From the NCBI GenBank assembly GCA_029881805.1, contig JAOULW010000007.1, positions 1 to 64,000 on the forward strand: a stretch of 64,000 nucleotides of DNA, written 5' to 3'. The notes under the pieces were generated by a model. That model was not told the origin of the DNA and ran no database searches. It saw only the letters and a program-made list of their open reading frames with translations. The stretch comes from Candidatus Bathyarchaeota archaeon (GTDB taxonomy: Archaea > Thermoproteota > Bathyarchaeia > Bathyarchaeales > Bathycorpusculaceae). This document shows positions 8,515 through 17,915 of the stretch, piece after piece. Both the position numbers and the translations under genes were made by a program. Position 1 is the stretch's first letter. The number at the start of each line of letters is the position of its first letter.

Positions 8515-10317
8515 TTATCTTCGAAGTGAACGCACGTAGTAATATTCTCCGATTTGTTTTTGAAATATGTCAAGTTTTGAGCCCTCTTTGTTGACTCTAG
8601 GTCTCTTGGTACTAGGGTCTCTTCTGAATGTCACATTCATCTCCTTAAGAAACACATTCATTCCATCGCCTAAGCTTGTGGGCAGATTTGCTGTACCGTT
8701 CGCTCCTGGTTCTCCTGTGAAAACCATTAGACGGTCAGCTATGAAGTCTTGCGCAACAACGTCGTGTTCAACAACAAACGCCGTTACGTTGTTGTTTTCG
8801 ACAACTCTACGGATGACCCGTGCCATATTTAATCGCTCTTCAACATCTAGATAGGCACTAGGCTCGTCAAGCAAGTAGAGTTCAGCCTTACGAGATAGAC
8901 ATGCTGCAATCGCGACTTTTTGCAGTTCACCCCCGCTGAGTTCAGCCACATTTCTGTCCAAAAGCAGATGTATCCTCAAAGGTTGGAGGATTTCAGTCTT
9001 GTATAAGCTTGAAGAGAAATTCTCTTTGGCGACACTCATTAGAAGCTCTTGAACTGTGCCCTCGTATTCTGCTGAAATATACTGTGGCTTATAGCTCACT
9101 TTCAATTCACCAAGCTCACTTCCATTGTCAGTCTCTTCGATTCCAGCTAGAATCTTTACAAAAGTGGTTTTGCCAATGCCGTTCGGTCCTAGAATTCCAA
9201 TAATTTCTCCTCTTCTTATTTCTCCAGCGGGGACAGCAAGTTTAAAGGCTTCATATGATTTCTCAATTTGCTTCCATTTTACCAGTGTTTCACCCGCGCT
9301 GAGGCTTATTGTGGGTGGTTTTTCGTGGAATATTATTGATTCTTTTCGAAATCGGACATTCTCGTCTGAGATGTAACCCTGCAAGTAAATGTTTATGCCA
9401 ATTCTAACGCCATGAACATTAGAAACAATGCCATAAACGCCTGACTCTCCATAAAAAATGCAGATTTGGTCAGAAAGATAATCTATTATCGCTAGGTCGT
9501 GTTCTGTCACGATGATTGTCTTTTCATCGTCTTTTAGGCTTCTTATCGCTTTGGCAACTTCAAGCCTTTGCTTGACATCCAAATAGCTTGACGGTTCATC
9601 GAAAAGATAGACATCAGCTTCACGACATATGGCAGCAGCAGTTGCTACGCGCTGAAGTTCGCCTCCACTCAAGACTTCGAGGGGGCGGTTCCAAACTTGT
9701 TTAAGTTCAAGATGCTCCGCAATTTCATCTAGCTTTTCTCTCTCATCTACTTTTTCCAATAGTTCTCCAACTTTTCCGGAGATAGCTTTGGGGATTTTGT
9801 CGACATACTGAGGTTTATGTGAAACCCTTAGCGTGTTCTCTCTCATTTTCTGGAAATAGTTCTGAAGTGTTGAGCCTCTGAAGTGTTGGATTATCTCGTC
9901 CCAATCTGGTGGTTCTTCATGGTTTCCAAGGTTTAACTTCACTTCACCAGAAAGTATCTTGAGCGTAGTCGTTTTACCAATTCCATTCTGTCCAAGGAGA
10001 CCTAAAACCATGCCCGGAAAGGGGGTTGGAAGTCTAAAAAGCTTGAAAGTGTTTTGCCCAAAACGGTGACTGCAATCTTTCTCCAACTCATCTGGAAGGT
10101 TAACTATCGAGATTGCGCCAAATGGACACTTTTTTACACATATTCCACATCCAGTGCAAAGAGATTCAACAATCACCGGTTTGTCGTCTTCAAACCTTAT
10201 GGCTTCTATGCGGCTGCGCACGATCGGGCAAAAGCGATAACATAACCTACTGCAACGTTTTGGTTTACACCTATCTAGGTCTAACACTGCAACTCTTGTC
10301 ACGTTTGGATCCAACAA
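8515..10317 (-). CDS. abcE: Ribosome recycling ATPase ABCE1 (Rli1)
   Basis: A 600-residue soluble ABC protein that splits ribosomes after termination. The N-terminus carries two [4Fe-4S] clusters, with CKPKRCSRLCYRFCP and CTGCGICVKKCPFGAI. Two nucleotide-binding domains follow: Walker A GQNGIGKTT and GPNGIGKTT, signatures LSGGELQRVA and LSGGELQKVA, Walker B followed by DEPSSYLD and DEPSAYLD. This domain order is diagnostic of ABCE1. The micro-ORF with Glu and Trp only lies directly upstream on the same strand. Confidence 0.97.
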   Translation of the reverse strand: MLDPNVTRVAVLDLDRCKPKRCSRLCYRFCPIVRSRIEAIRFEDDKPVIVESLCTGCGICVKKCPFGAISIVNLPDELEKDCSHRFGQNTFKLFRLPTPFPGMVLGLLGQNGIGKTTTLKILSGEVKLNLGNHEEPPDWDEIIQHFRGSTLQNYFQKMRENTLRVSHKPQYVDKIPKAISGKVGELLEKVDEREKLDEIAEHLELKQVWNRPLEVLSGGELQRVATAAAICREADVYLFDEPSSYLDVKQRLEVAKAIRSLKDDEKTIIVTEHDLAIIDYLSDQICIFYGESGVYGIVSNVHGVRIGINIYLQGYISDENVRFRKESIIFHEKPPTISLSAGETLVKWKQIEKSYEAFKLAVPAGEIRRGEIIGILGPNGIGKTTFVKILAGIEETDNGSELGELKVSYKPQYISAEYEGTVQELLMSVAKENFSSSLYKTEILQPLRIHLLLDRNVAELSGGELQKVAIAACLSRKAELYLLDEPSAYLDVEERLNMARVIRRVVENNNVTAFVVEHDVVAQDFIADRLMVFTGEPGANGTANLPTSLGDGMNVFLKEMNVTFRRDPSTKRPRVNKEGSKLDIFQKQIGEYYYVRSLRR

Positions 10318-10429
10318 TGAATGGTCGTAGCTAGTGGATTATAAATATGTACCTTTAAATGACATGAAAAATTGTTTAAAAATGCTTCAGGTAAAGAAAA
10401 ATTGCAGAATGTTTAGCTTCTGTTTAATT

Positions 10430-10495
10430 CTACCATTCTTCTTCTTCCCATTCTTCCTCTTCTTCTTCTTCCCATTCTTCTTCTTCCTCACGCAT
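10430..10495 (-). CDS. Glu/Trp-only micro-ORF, 21 residues
   Basis: Minus-strand ATG at 10493-10495 and TAG at 10430-10432. The 21-residue product is Met-Arg followed only by Glu and Trp: glutamate runs of five, seven and four, each ending in a single Trp. A perfect GGAGGTGA Shine-Dalgarno (plus-strand 10502-10509) lies 6 nt before the ATG, the strongest one in this part of the window. It sits in the 296-nt gap between the asparaginase gene and ABCE1, all on the minus strand. The repeat could be a simple GAA-tract that drifted, but the in-frame Trp codons and the ribosome-binding site argue for translation. Function is unknown; an acidic peptide or a leader regulating ABCE1 is possible. Confidence 0.5.
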   Translation of the reverse strand: MREEEEEWEEEEEEEWEEEEW

Positions 10496-10613
10496 ACCTT
10501 TTCACCTCCAGCTACTTTTTGGTGCTTAGTGAAACAAGCTAGCAATGCTTTAAGCATTTTTCTTCGTCAGTTGTCGAGAATGAAAACCAAAGCGCATATT
10601 CAGCAATGCCTTT

Positions 10614-11588
10614 TTAGAGACTTTCTTTCACAATTTCAGCTGTTAAAGAGGTTATGGGCTCTTGCGTTTTTGGTGTCAGATAAGCCCAGCACATGTTTGG
10701 TGAATTGTGTGCTGCTCCGATTCTTCCGTGAGAGTCAACAGCTATTAATCCCATATGATTGTATATTGCTGGCATTTTTCGATTGATGAGCTTTACTGCC
10801 AATTCCACGCCTTCTTGTGCCGTTTTTCCATTGCCCATGTGATTGCACACGGTTTTCGCTAAGACAAGTCTTATTGCTACTTCACCGACACCTGTTGTTG
10901 AACAGGCGCCAGCTTCATTGTCTGCGTACGTACCACATCCGATCGATGGTGAATCTCCAATTCTTCCAGGAAGTTTTAAGGGGAAACCTCCGGTAGATGT
11001 TGCAGCGGCGACGTTTCCATCTTTATCTAAAGCGACTGCGCCGACAGTCTCCAGTTCAAAAAATTCAATGTGCCTTTTAATCAGTTCACTTAGCTTTGGC
11101 AGTTCAAATTTTCCATCGAGCAAAGCCTCTTTTTGCTGTTCGTAATATTTTAATCTAAGTTCAGTTTTTGGGTCTCTTCTTTCAAGATTAAACATTTTGG
11201 CAAGTTTTTCTGCGCCTTTACCCACAACAAAAACATGGTCTGTGTTTTCCATGACTATCCTTGCCAAACGAACGGGATTCCGTATGTCTTTTAATAATCC
11301 TGCTGCCCCAGCTTGTAATGTCTTTCCGTCCATGATTGACGCTTCCATCTCCACTTCCTTTTCTATATTCAAGCTTGAACCATAACCAGCGTTAAACGAA
11401 CCATCATCTTCCATGACTGCAACAGCCTCCATGACAGCGTCAACGGCTGTTCCCCTGTTGTTTATAATGTCAAAACCTACTTTTGCTGCTTTCTTGACCC
11501 CTGCTAAACCAGGTTGACTACGTTCAGGATGCCAACGTCCAGCGCCACCATGAACAACAATTACTGGATTTCGCTTTTCACTCAACAA
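10614..11588 (-). CDS. Plant-type L-asparaginase / isoaspartyl peptidase (Ntn hydrolase)
   Basis: A 324-residue N-terminal-nucleophile hydrolase that cleaves asparagine and isoaspartyl dipeptides. The autocleavage site precedes Thr181 in LETVGAVALD, which becomes the nucleophile of the beta subunit. Substrate-binding motifs GRIGDSP and STTGVGE follow. HGGAGRWH near the N-terminus is also a family mark. Length is as expected for the unprocessed precursor. Confidence 0.93.
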   Translation of the reverse strand: MLSEKRNPVIVVHGGAGRWHPERSQPGLAGVKKAAKVGFDIINNRGTAVDAVMEAVAVMEDDGSFNAGYGSSLNIEKEVEMEASIMDGKTLQAGAAGLLKDIRNPVRLARIVMENTDHVFVVGKGAEKLAKMFNLERRDPKTELRLKYYEQQKEALLDGKFELPKLSELIKRHIEFFELETVGAVALDKDGNVAAATSTGGFPLKLPGRIGDSPSIGCGTYADNEAGACSTTGVGEVAIRLVLAKTVCNHMGNGKTAQEGVELAVKLINRKMPAIYNHMGLIAVDSHGRIGAAHNSPNMCWAYLTPKTQEPITSLTAEIVKESL

Positions 11589-11841
11589 GCGTCTCCCCTT
11601 CCAAATTGGAATTACTGAGCTTGTGTACTCTGGAATTTAAGCTTAATGTTTTAAAATTCGTCAAAACGAATAAATCTACGCAAAGAAATATTATTTGTGG
11701 GATGATGTGAGGCGACGGCTGAGAGCTACAAGCTGTGAAAAAGCCACTAACCTGCACTGACCTGAATAAACTTGCTCCAAAAATAAAATCTAGCTGCGTA
11801 ATACATTAGATGTAGTTCATACAGAGCGAATGGTGTAGGCT
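11589..11841. other. Intergenic region with divergent promoters; possible small RNA
   Basis: A 253-bp gap between two divergent genes. A TTTTAAAA box near 11650 could serve either strand. Bases 11702-11760 contain ATGATGT, CTGA, TGTGAAA and CTGA in an order reminiscent of a C/D box RNA (C, D', C', D), but both C-type boxes deviate from RUGAUGA. No open frame of note was seen. Confidence 0.25.
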
Positions 11842-12366
11842 ATGCTTAGAGATTTTAATCTTTTAGCCACAACCTCTCGTGGAAATGGAGGTGACGCATG
11901 TTCTGAGTTATGTTTTCTCCTTGGGCAGATAGGTGATTCCGCGCCTACTGTTGAGAAGACTGGCATCGCTGGTTTGATTGCTGCAAAGACAGCCCTTAAT
12001 CCTTTTGAAGTTATAAATAGATTCCGCGAGATTTTACGTGAGCGTCCCTACGAGTTTCGTTACATGTTCAGAGTAATTCCGATTGAAAAGGTTGTTCGCA
12101 CAGATTTAAGCCAAATCGAGCACGCAGTCACTGAGTTTGGCTCAAAAATAGCCGAAAACGAAACTTTTCGAGTTACTGTTGAGAAGCGTTTTACAGCGAC
12201 TCCAACACAGGACATAATCGAAACTGCAGCCGCAAACATCGAAAGAAAAGTTGACCTGAATAAGCCTGACAAGATCATTCTATTAGAAGTCGTAGGCGGA
12301 TTAACTGGAATATCAGTAATAGAGCCGAATGCCATTCTATCTATTATGAAGGAAAAAGTTCTTTAG
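11842..12366 (+). CDS. THUMP-domain protein (TAN1-like)
   Basis: A 174-residue protein whose body (residues about 55-165) matches a THUMP RNA-binding domain: FRYMFRVIPIEKVVRTDLSQ, then FRVTVEKRFT and KIILLEVVGGLTGISV. The N-terminal NFLD-like part, LLATTSRGNGGDACSEL, is typical of TAN1/THUMPD1, the partner of the tRNA ac4C acetyltransferase. It likely binds tRNA and assists base acetylation. It converges with the Cgi121 gene, with a one-base gap. Confidence 0.82.
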   Translation: MLRDFNLLATTSRGNGGDACSELCFLLGQIGDSAPTVEKTGIAGLIAAKTALNPFEVINRFREILRERPYEFRYMFRVIPIEKVVRTDLSQIEHAVTEFGSKIAENETFRVTVEKRFTATPTQDIIETAAANIERKVDLNKPDKIILLEVVGGLTGISVIEPNAILSIMKEKVL

Positions 12367-12367
12367 A

Positions 12368-12934
12368 TTAACGTTGAGTACCCAGCAGCGCCATTCGTTC
12401 AATGACGAGGTCGGTTAAGACTCTTTCTGAATTGTTCTCTTTAATCATTGTTTCAAGTTCTGTTTCTGAAATTCCAAAAACCTTTCGGATAAGCATCGCT
12501 TTTTCCTCGGACATTTCAAGAACTGCCTCATCCGCTTGTGCCTTAACATGTTTTGAAGCTCTAGAAATAGCTAGTTTAACGTCTTCGCTTTTCTCTCCAA
12601 CTACCAGCATAGCCACATTTGAAACTGGAGACTTGATCCCGAAAAGCTTCGTGGCTTTTCGAATCTGATGCTGCGCAGAAGCGTAAAGCATAATTTCCAT
12701 CGCTAAGCTTTTTGAAATGTTTCCTTTGTTCTTGAAAGCTGTTAGCGCATTCAAAACCGCAAAATAGAGATGCTGCCATGTGGACACGAGTTTTGCATCA
12801 AAGAATTGAATTTCCACGTTTTTTGGCTTTTCTTTTCTAATTGTCTTTAGGAACCATCCGATATCAGGGATCCGAACATTTTCAAACCCGGTTATTTCTA
12901 AATGTGTATCAAATTCTTTGATGTACTTCAGCAA
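12368..12934 (-). CDS. cgi121: KEOPS complex subunit Cgi121
   Basis: A 188-residue protein with the Cgi121/TPRKB fold: FFDAKLVSTWQHLYFAVLNA near residue 45 and SLAMEIMLYASAQHQIRKA in the middle. Cgi121 binds Bud32 and recruits tRNA to KEOPS for t6A synthesis. The first step enzyme of that pathway, Sua5, is encoded 6 kb away at 18836-19939. The start overlaps the phosphoribosyltransferase stop region by 7 nt, so the two are coupled. Confidence 0.85.
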   Translation of the reverse strand: MLKYIKEFDTHLEITGFENVRIPDIGWFLKTIRKEKPKNVEIQFFDAKLVSTWQHLYFAVLNALTAFKNKGNISKSLAMEIMLYASAQHQIRKATKLFGIKSPVSNVAMLVVGEKSEDVKLAISRASKHVKAQADEAVLEMSEEKAMLIRKVFGISETELETMIKENNSERVLTDLVIERMALLGTQR

Positions 12935-13530
12935 TTTCTTTCCTCAAAAATCTCTCTTAGGAATCTTTTGATGATTTCTGCGGGTATTCCTGCTTTTTCA
13001 AGCTTTGCGGTTTCCTTTTCCAAGGGCTTTCTGTTTTTCTTGCATTTTTTGATGATTTTTCGGATGGTTTCTTTTATTTCCCATGGAAATACTATCCAAT
13101 GGCTTGTTTCCTTTACATAATAATCTGGCACGATAACGCTCCACGGTTTGTAGTAAACAGTAACTACTTTTACTTCGGTGGCCCCTTCATTGATGATGTG
13201 CTCTTTCACTAATTTCAGACTTTTACCTGTGTCTGCAACTTCGTCTACAATAAGGACTCTTTTTTCAGCCACCACGGCAGAAACTGACTGCGTTAAGGTG
13301 GGTTCGCCTTTTGTTTCGGCTACTCCTAGGTAAAATTCGGCTTTGACATTTGCAAGATTAGGATTATCCAACAAATCGGACAATACCCTGGCTGGAGCCC
13401 ATCCTCCCCTTGAGACACCTACGATAATGTCTGGTTTGAACCCGTCAGCTCTGATTCTTCCAGACAAAGTCAAAAGCATATTGTATATTTGGTTCCAGGT
13501 TGGAACTTCAAACCTCAGCTCCGAATCCAC
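12928..13530 (-). CDS. Purine-type phosphoribosyltransferase
   Basis: A 200-residue type I phosphoribosyltransferase. The PRPP-binding loop is VLIVDEVADTGKSL (residues about 92-105), and IVGVSRGGWAPARVL is the loop near the N-terminus. It resembles archaeal Gpt/Hpt-like enzymes that salvage xanthine, guanine or hypoxanthine; the base specificity cannot be read. The C-terminal basic helix (KKCKKNRKPLEKE) is an extension. It is upstream of and coupled to cgi121. Confidence 0.85.
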   Translation of the reverse strand: MDSELRFEVPTWNQIYNMLLTLSGRIRADGFKPDIIVGVSRGGWAPARVLSDLLDNPNLANVKAEFYLGVAETKGEPTLTQSVSAVVAEKRVLIVDEVADTGKSLKLVKEHIINEGATEVKVVTVYYKPWSVIVPDYYVKETSHWIVFPWEIKETIRKIIKKCKKNRKPLEKETAKLEKAGIPAEIIKRFLREIFEERNC

Positions 13531-13621
13531 CGTGTTCTCCTCCCTTTGTAAGAGTTTATTGAAACTTTATAAGTTTAAAAGATGAGTTGATGATGCTTAA
13601 ATCTGCCCTGGACAACCTTAA

Positions 13622-13641
13622 TTACCATGTGTTATTGGTAA
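13622..13641. promoter_or_regulatory. Short inverted repeat before the histidine-degradation operon
   Basis: TTACC and GGTAA arms (13622-13626 and 13637-13641) form a small palindrome 21 nt before the ftcD start, next to a TTAATTA box. It could be an operator for the hut genes. It is short, so chance is possible. Confidence 0.25.
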
Positions 13642-13662
13642 CTCTAAAAGGGTGTGGATAAT

Positions 13663-14580
13663 ATGGAGATTATTGAATGTGTCCCCAACTTTAGCACTTC
13701 AGACTCTAAAATTGCCGAGTTGATCCTTCACGAGATTAGAAAAACTGAAAATGCCTTTCTTCTTGATTATACCTTTGACGACTATTATAATAGACTTGTT
13801 GTTTCCTTCGTCGGTAACAGAGAATCAGTGCTTGAAGCCGCTCTAAGCTCTGCTTTGAAAGCCATCGAATTGATCGACATGCGAAAGCACAAGGGTCAGC
13901 ATCCACGTTTGGGTGCCGTCGATGTAGTTCCCTTCATACCAATAAAAGACGTTGCAATTAAAGACTGCATAGAAATTGCCAGAAAATTTGGCAAAACCTT
14001 AGCTGAAAAATGTGATGTGCCAGTTTACCTTTACGGCGAGGCAGGAGCAAAACCTGAGCGTAAAGATTTAGATTGGATAAGAGAGGGCGAATATGAAAAA
14101 CTAGCTGAAATGATTGTTAAGCCTGAACGTAGACCAGATTTTGGTTCAGCAAAGTTTAATCAAAAGACCGGAGCGACAATAACTGGAGCACGAAAGATCA
14201 TGGCTGGTTTTAACGTCAATCTTGGAACTCCCGATTTGAAGATTGCTAAGAAAATTGCAAACGCTTTACACGAGAAGAAGGGTGGCTTTTCAAGCGTCAA
14301 GGCCATGGCCGCATTTATTGCTGAGAAAAATATTACACAGATAGGCATGAGCATAAGCGATTTCGAGAAGACCCCACTTTATCGTGTTTTTGAAGCGCTA
14401 AAGGTGGAATGCGCTCGTTACAATGTGCCCATAGTGGGCTCGGAATTTTGTGGTCTGGCTCCTTTAGGGGCGCTTATTGATACAGCCTCTTATTATCTTA
14501 AGATTGATAACTTGAGTGAAGACCGCGTGTTAGAGATAGCCGTGCAAAATGTTATGAAAAAAGGCGGTGCCTTTGAATAA
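13663..14580 (+). CDS. ftcD: Glutamate formimidoyltransferase
   Basis: A protein of 305 residues from ATG 13663 (MEIIECVPNFS, the usual family N-terminus; a GTG at 13654 is also in frame). It transfers the formimino group of formiminoglutamate to a tetrahydrofolate-type carrier, the last step of histidine degradation. GQHPRLGAVDVVPFIP carries the catalytic His and the substrate loop. Only the transferase domain is present; the cyclodeaminase domain of the animal enzyme is absent. The 3' end overlaps hutI by 14 nt, so it is the first gene of a hut operon. Confidence 0.93.
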   Translation: MEIIECVPNFSTSDSKIAELILHEIRKTENAFLLDYTFDDYYNRLVVSFVGNRESVLEAALSSALKAIELIDMRKHKGQHPRLGAVDVVPFIPIKDVAIKDCIEIARKFGKTLAEKCDVPVYLYGEAGAKPERKDLDWIREGEYEKLAEMIVKPERRPDFGSAKFNQKTGATITGARKIMAGFNVNLGTPDLKIAKKIANALHEKKGGFSSVKAMAAFIAEKNITQIGMSISDFEKTPLYRVFEALKVECARYNVPIVGSEFCGLAPLGALIDTASYYLKIDNLSEDRVLEIAVQNVMKKGGAFE

Positions 14581-15892
14581 ACCTGTCAGAAGGAAAGCCA
14601 GAGAAAAGGTAGATTTGCTCATTGTAAACGCTGATGAGGTTGTCACTCTTGCCGGTGATTCTCAAAGACCTCGCACAGGTAAGCAAATGCAAGAGCTTGG
14701 AACAATACGTGATGGCGGTCTAGCGGTTAAGGATGGAAGAATAGCTGCTGTTGGAAAAACTCCTGAAATTACAAAAGTCTTCAAAGCAGAAAACATTATA
14801 AACGCAAATGGAAAAACTGTTTTGCCGGGTTTTGTTGACCCTCACACTCATCTTGTTTTCGCTGGTTCGAGAGAAGAAGAGTTTCAAATGCGAGTTGAAG
14901 GCGCCTCTTACATGGAAATTCTCAGCGCGGGCGGTGGCATACTAAAAACAGTAAAGGAAACAAGAAAGGCAAGCGCTGAAAAGCTTGCTAACATTAGTGA
15001 CAGAACCCTCGACTCCATGTTGGAGCATGGAACCACAACAGTAGAAACCAAAAGTGGTTATGGTTTAGCAACAAAGGATGAATTGAAGATTTTAGAAGTC
15101 ACTAGACGCCTGAATCAAATGCATTGCATGGATTTAGTTTCAACTTTTATGGGTGCGCATGCAATTCCGCCTGAATACAAAGGTGATATTTTGGGCTATG
15201 TCCGTTTAGTGGTTGAGGACATGATTCCCAAAGTGTCTGAGAAGGGACTTGCAGAGTTTTGCGACGTTTTTTGCGAAAGGGGCATTTTCAATTTGGAACA
15301 AACCAGGCGTATTTTGGCTACTGGTAAAAATTATGGTTTAAAACCCAAGATTCATGCGGATGAGATGAGCATGCTTGGTGGTGCTGAGCTTGCGGCTGAT
15401 ATTGGAGCTACTTCTGCCGAGCATCTGCTTTTTTCTTCCCCTGAAGGGCTTAAATCCATGGCTGATAAAGGCGTGGTTGCCGTTTTGCTTCCTGCTACCG
15501 CTTTCAGTTTGATGATGGGGAGATATGCGGATGCTCGGCTGATGATTGACTTTGGCGTTCCTATAGCTTTGGGCACCGATTTCAACCCCAGCTGTTGGGT
15601 TGAGAGCATGCAGTTGGTGATTGCGTTTGCTTGTCATTTCGTGAAGCTGACTCCGGCTGAGGCCATAACTGCAGCCACAATCAACGCTGCGCACGCAATT
15701 GGCAGAGCGTCTGAAATTGGCAGTTTAGAGATTGGAAAGAAAGCTGATGCCGTAATCTTGGATGCACCAAATCACAAGTTCCTTGGCTATCGCTTCAGTG
15801 TGAATCTTGTGGATAAAGTCATAAAGAATGGGAGATTGGTTGTTGATAAAGAAAAACCGGGTGGACTTGTGTTTCTGCGGGGGACTGAATGA
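14567..15892 (+). CDS. hutI: Imidazolonepropionase
   Basis: A 441-residue amidohydrolase that opens imidazolone-5-propionate to formiminoglutamate. Metal ligands are visible in VDPHTHLVF, in KIHADEMS and in GTDFNPSCW. SGYGLATKDELK is a further family motif. Length is about 20 residues more than typical because of the start region, RRKAREKVDLLIVNADEVVTL. It overlaps ftcD, showing coupled translation of consecutive pathway steps. Confidence 0.94.
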   Translation: MPLNKPVRRKAREKVDLLIVNADEVVTLAGDSQRPRTGKQMQELGTIRDGGLAVKDGRIAAVGKTPEITKVFKAENIINANGKTVLPGFVDPHTHLVFAGSREEEFQMRVEGASYMEILSAGGGILKTVKETRKASAEKLANISDRTLDSMLEHGTTTVETKSGYGLATKDELKILEVTRRLNQMHCMDLVSTFMGAHAIPPEYKGDILGYVRLVVEDMIPKVSEKGLAEFCDVFCERGIFNLEQTRRILATGKNYGLKPKIHADEMSMLGGAELAADIGATSAEHLLFSSPEGLKSMADKGVVAVLLPATAFSLMMGRYADARLMIDFGVPIALGTDFNPSCWVESMQLVIAFACHFVKLTPAEAITAATINAAHAIGRASEIGSLEIGKKADAVILDAPNHKFLGYRFSVNLVDKVIKNGRLVVDKEKPGGLVFLRGTE

Positions 15893-15912
15893 AGAATTCG
15901 GTTTTATGGGCT

Positions 15913-16143
15913 TTATTTTCTTGCTTTTTCTACGATTGTGTAGATCAACCATGCTATTACGCCATAGATTATGCCGTTGAATATTGCTGATGCAAGTGTT
16001 CTTACTCGAAGCCCGCTCCACTCTACGTTCGGATCTATGTTAATGGCGTCGCTGATTGTGTTGCCTAGAGGTAGTTCAGCGTAAGCTAAGGTTATCCCTA
16101 AGAAGATCAGGAAGACTATTATGAATATTATTGCTCCTTTCAT
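15913..16143 (-). CDS. Small membrane protein, unknown
   Basis: A 76-residue protein with hydrophobic stretches at residues 4-22 and 52-70 and a polar external loop between. The first could be an uncleaved signal anchor. It sits on the opposite strand between hutI and hutU. I recognise no family. Confidence 0.55.
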   Translation of the reverse strand: MKGAIIFIIVFLIFLGITLAYAELPLGNTISDAINIDPNVEWSGLRVRTLASAIFNGIIYGVIAWLIYTIVEKARK

Positions 16144-16253
16144 GTAGTTTTCTCCTTTCTTTCCTTAGCGTGTAAGCTATGCCTTAATAAATGTAATGGT
16201 TGTGAGCAAAGAATTATAATACGTTTCTGTTATTTTGTTCGTGGTGAGCTGGT

Positions 16254-17915
16254 TTGATAAAGATTGAGAAGCCAGTTAAGTGTCTGACTGGTTCTGAGCT
16301 GCATTGTAAAAATTGGCAGATTGAAGGAATCTTGCGCATGCTATTTAATGTTGTCGATCCTGAAGTGGCTAAGGACCCCGAAAAGCTCATTGTTTACGGT
16401 GGGACGGGCAAGGCCGCCCGAAATTGGGAATGTTTTGAGAGGATTGTTAAAACTTTAACTGAACTTGAGCCTGACGAGACAATGCTTGTTCAAAGTGGCA
16501 AGCCTGTGGCTGTCTTTAAAACTCATGAGTGGGCACCTAGAGCCATAATAGTAAACGCTATGCTTGTGCCACGATGGGCTACTTGGGACTACTTCCACGA
16601 GTTGGAGCACAAGGACTTAATCATGTTTGGACAGATGACTGCTGGTTCATGGGCGTACATTGGCACACAGGGCATTTTGCAGGGTACGTATGAGACTCTT
16701 GCGGCTGTTGCGAAGGAGCATTTTGGCGGTTCTCTGCATGGAAGGCTTGTTTTGACCGGTGGTTTGGGTGAGATGGGTGGCGCCCAGCCTTTGGCTGTTA
16801 CTATGAATGATGGTGTTGCCCTAGTTGTCGAAATTGACAAGCGCGCGATTGACAGACGACTTAAGCATGGCTACTTGGAGAGTTGGACGGATGACCTGAA
16901 TGAGGCTGTGGACATGGCTTTAGAGGCTAAACGAGAGGGCAAACCCAGAAGCATCGGTCTGTTGGGTAATGCCGCTGATGTGCATCCAGAACTGCTAAAG
17001 AGGAATGTTATTCCAGATGTTTTGACTGACCAGACTTCTTCGCACGACCCTTTGAATGGTTATTATCCCGCTGGACTTGCTAAGGAGGTTGCTGACGAGC
17101 TCAGAGAAAGCAATGCTGAAGAGTATTTGCGACGCGCCAGCACGAGTATGCGCTTGCAAGTGGAAACCATGGTTAAGATGATGCAGAAAGGAGCCGTGAC
17201 TTTTGAGTATGGCAATAATTTGCGTCAGCAAGCTTATGATGCTGGATTTAAGGACGCTTTTGCCTATCCGGGCTTTGTTCAGCGATATATTAGACCGATG
17301 TTTTGTGAGGGTCGCGGACCTTTCCGTTGGGCTTCGCTTGTGGGCAGTGCTGAGGACATTTACGCGCTTGATCGCGTTATCCTAAAAGAGTTTGCCCACA
17401 ATGAGGAGTTGTGTCGCTGGATACGCAAAGCGAATGAGCAGGTGAAGTTTCAAGGTTTGCCAGCGCGAGTTTGCTGGCTTGGCTTCGGTGAACGGGCAAG
17501 ATTTGGCAAGATAATCAATGACATGGTTGCAGATGGAAGGCTTTCTGGGCCAATATGGATTGGACGCGACCACTTAGACGGCGGAAGTGTCGCTTCGCCT
17601 AACCGCGAAACAGAAGGCATGGTGGATGGAAGCGACGCTGTGGCAGATTGGCCTATACTCAATGCTTTATTGAATGCTGTTGCTGGTGCCACATGGGTCA
17701 GCGTGCATCATGGCGGAGGCGTGGGGATAGGCTACAGCATACATGCAGGCATGTGCTTAGTGGCCGACGGCACAAAAGAAGCAGGAAAACGCGTAGTGAC
17801 CGTGTTAACGACAGACCCTGGAACAGCCGTAGTAAGACATGCGGATGCAGGCTATACACAAGCCCAGAGAGTAGCCAAAGAGAAAGCCATCAAGATGCCA
17901 ATGTCAAAACAGTGA
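16254..17915 (+). CDS. hutU: Urocanate hydratase
   Basis: A 553-residue NAD-dependent enzyme that converts urocanate to imidazolonepropionate, the step just before Hut[15 protein letters not shown] at the N-terminus, [14 protein letters not shown] for NAD binding, and [17 protein letters not shown] around the active-site Cys are all family signatures. The length is the family norm. The start is TTG at 16254 with GGTGAG about 8 nt upstream. Together with ftcD and hutI it makes urocanate-to-glutamate conversion possible; no histidine ammonia-lyase was seen in the window. Confidence 0.96.
   Translation: MIKIEKPVKCLTGSELHCKNWQIEGILRMLFNVVDPEVAKDPEKLIVYGGTGKAARNWECFERIVKTLTELEPDETMLVQSGKPVAVFKTHEWAPRAIIVNAMLVPRWATWDYFHELEHKDLIMFGQMTAGSWAYIGTQGILQGTYETLAAVAKEHFGGSLHGRLVLTGGLGEMGGAQPLAVTMNDGVALVVEIDKRAIDRRLKHGYLESWTDDLNEAVDMALEAKREGKPRSIGLLGNAADVHPELLKRNVIPDVLTDQTSSHDPLNGYYPAGLAKEVADELRESNAEEYLRRASTSMRLQVETMVKMMQKGAVTFEYGNNLRQQAYDAGFKDAFAYPGFVQRYIRPMFCEGRGPFRWASLVGSAEDIYALDRVILKEFAHNEELCRWIRKANEQVKFQGLPARVCWLGFGERARFGKIINDMVADGRLSGPIWIGRDHLDGGSVASPNRETEGMVDGSDAVADWPILNALLNAVAGATWVSVHHGGGVGIGYSIHAGMCLVADGTKEAGKRVVTVLTTDPGTAVVRHADAGYTQAQRVAKEKAIKMPMSKQ

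Noticed and set aside
10334-10786. Plus-strand frame of 150 residues with long runs of Phe
   Set aside because: It is the antisense of the Glu/Trp micro-ORF and the asparaginase 3' end; the Phe runs come from the reverse complement of the Glu codons.
17648-17911. N-terminal extension of the Cys-rich gene inside hutU
   Set aside because: The extension overlaps hutU by more than 260 nt, and a GTG overlapping the hutU stop gives the expected family N-terminus.
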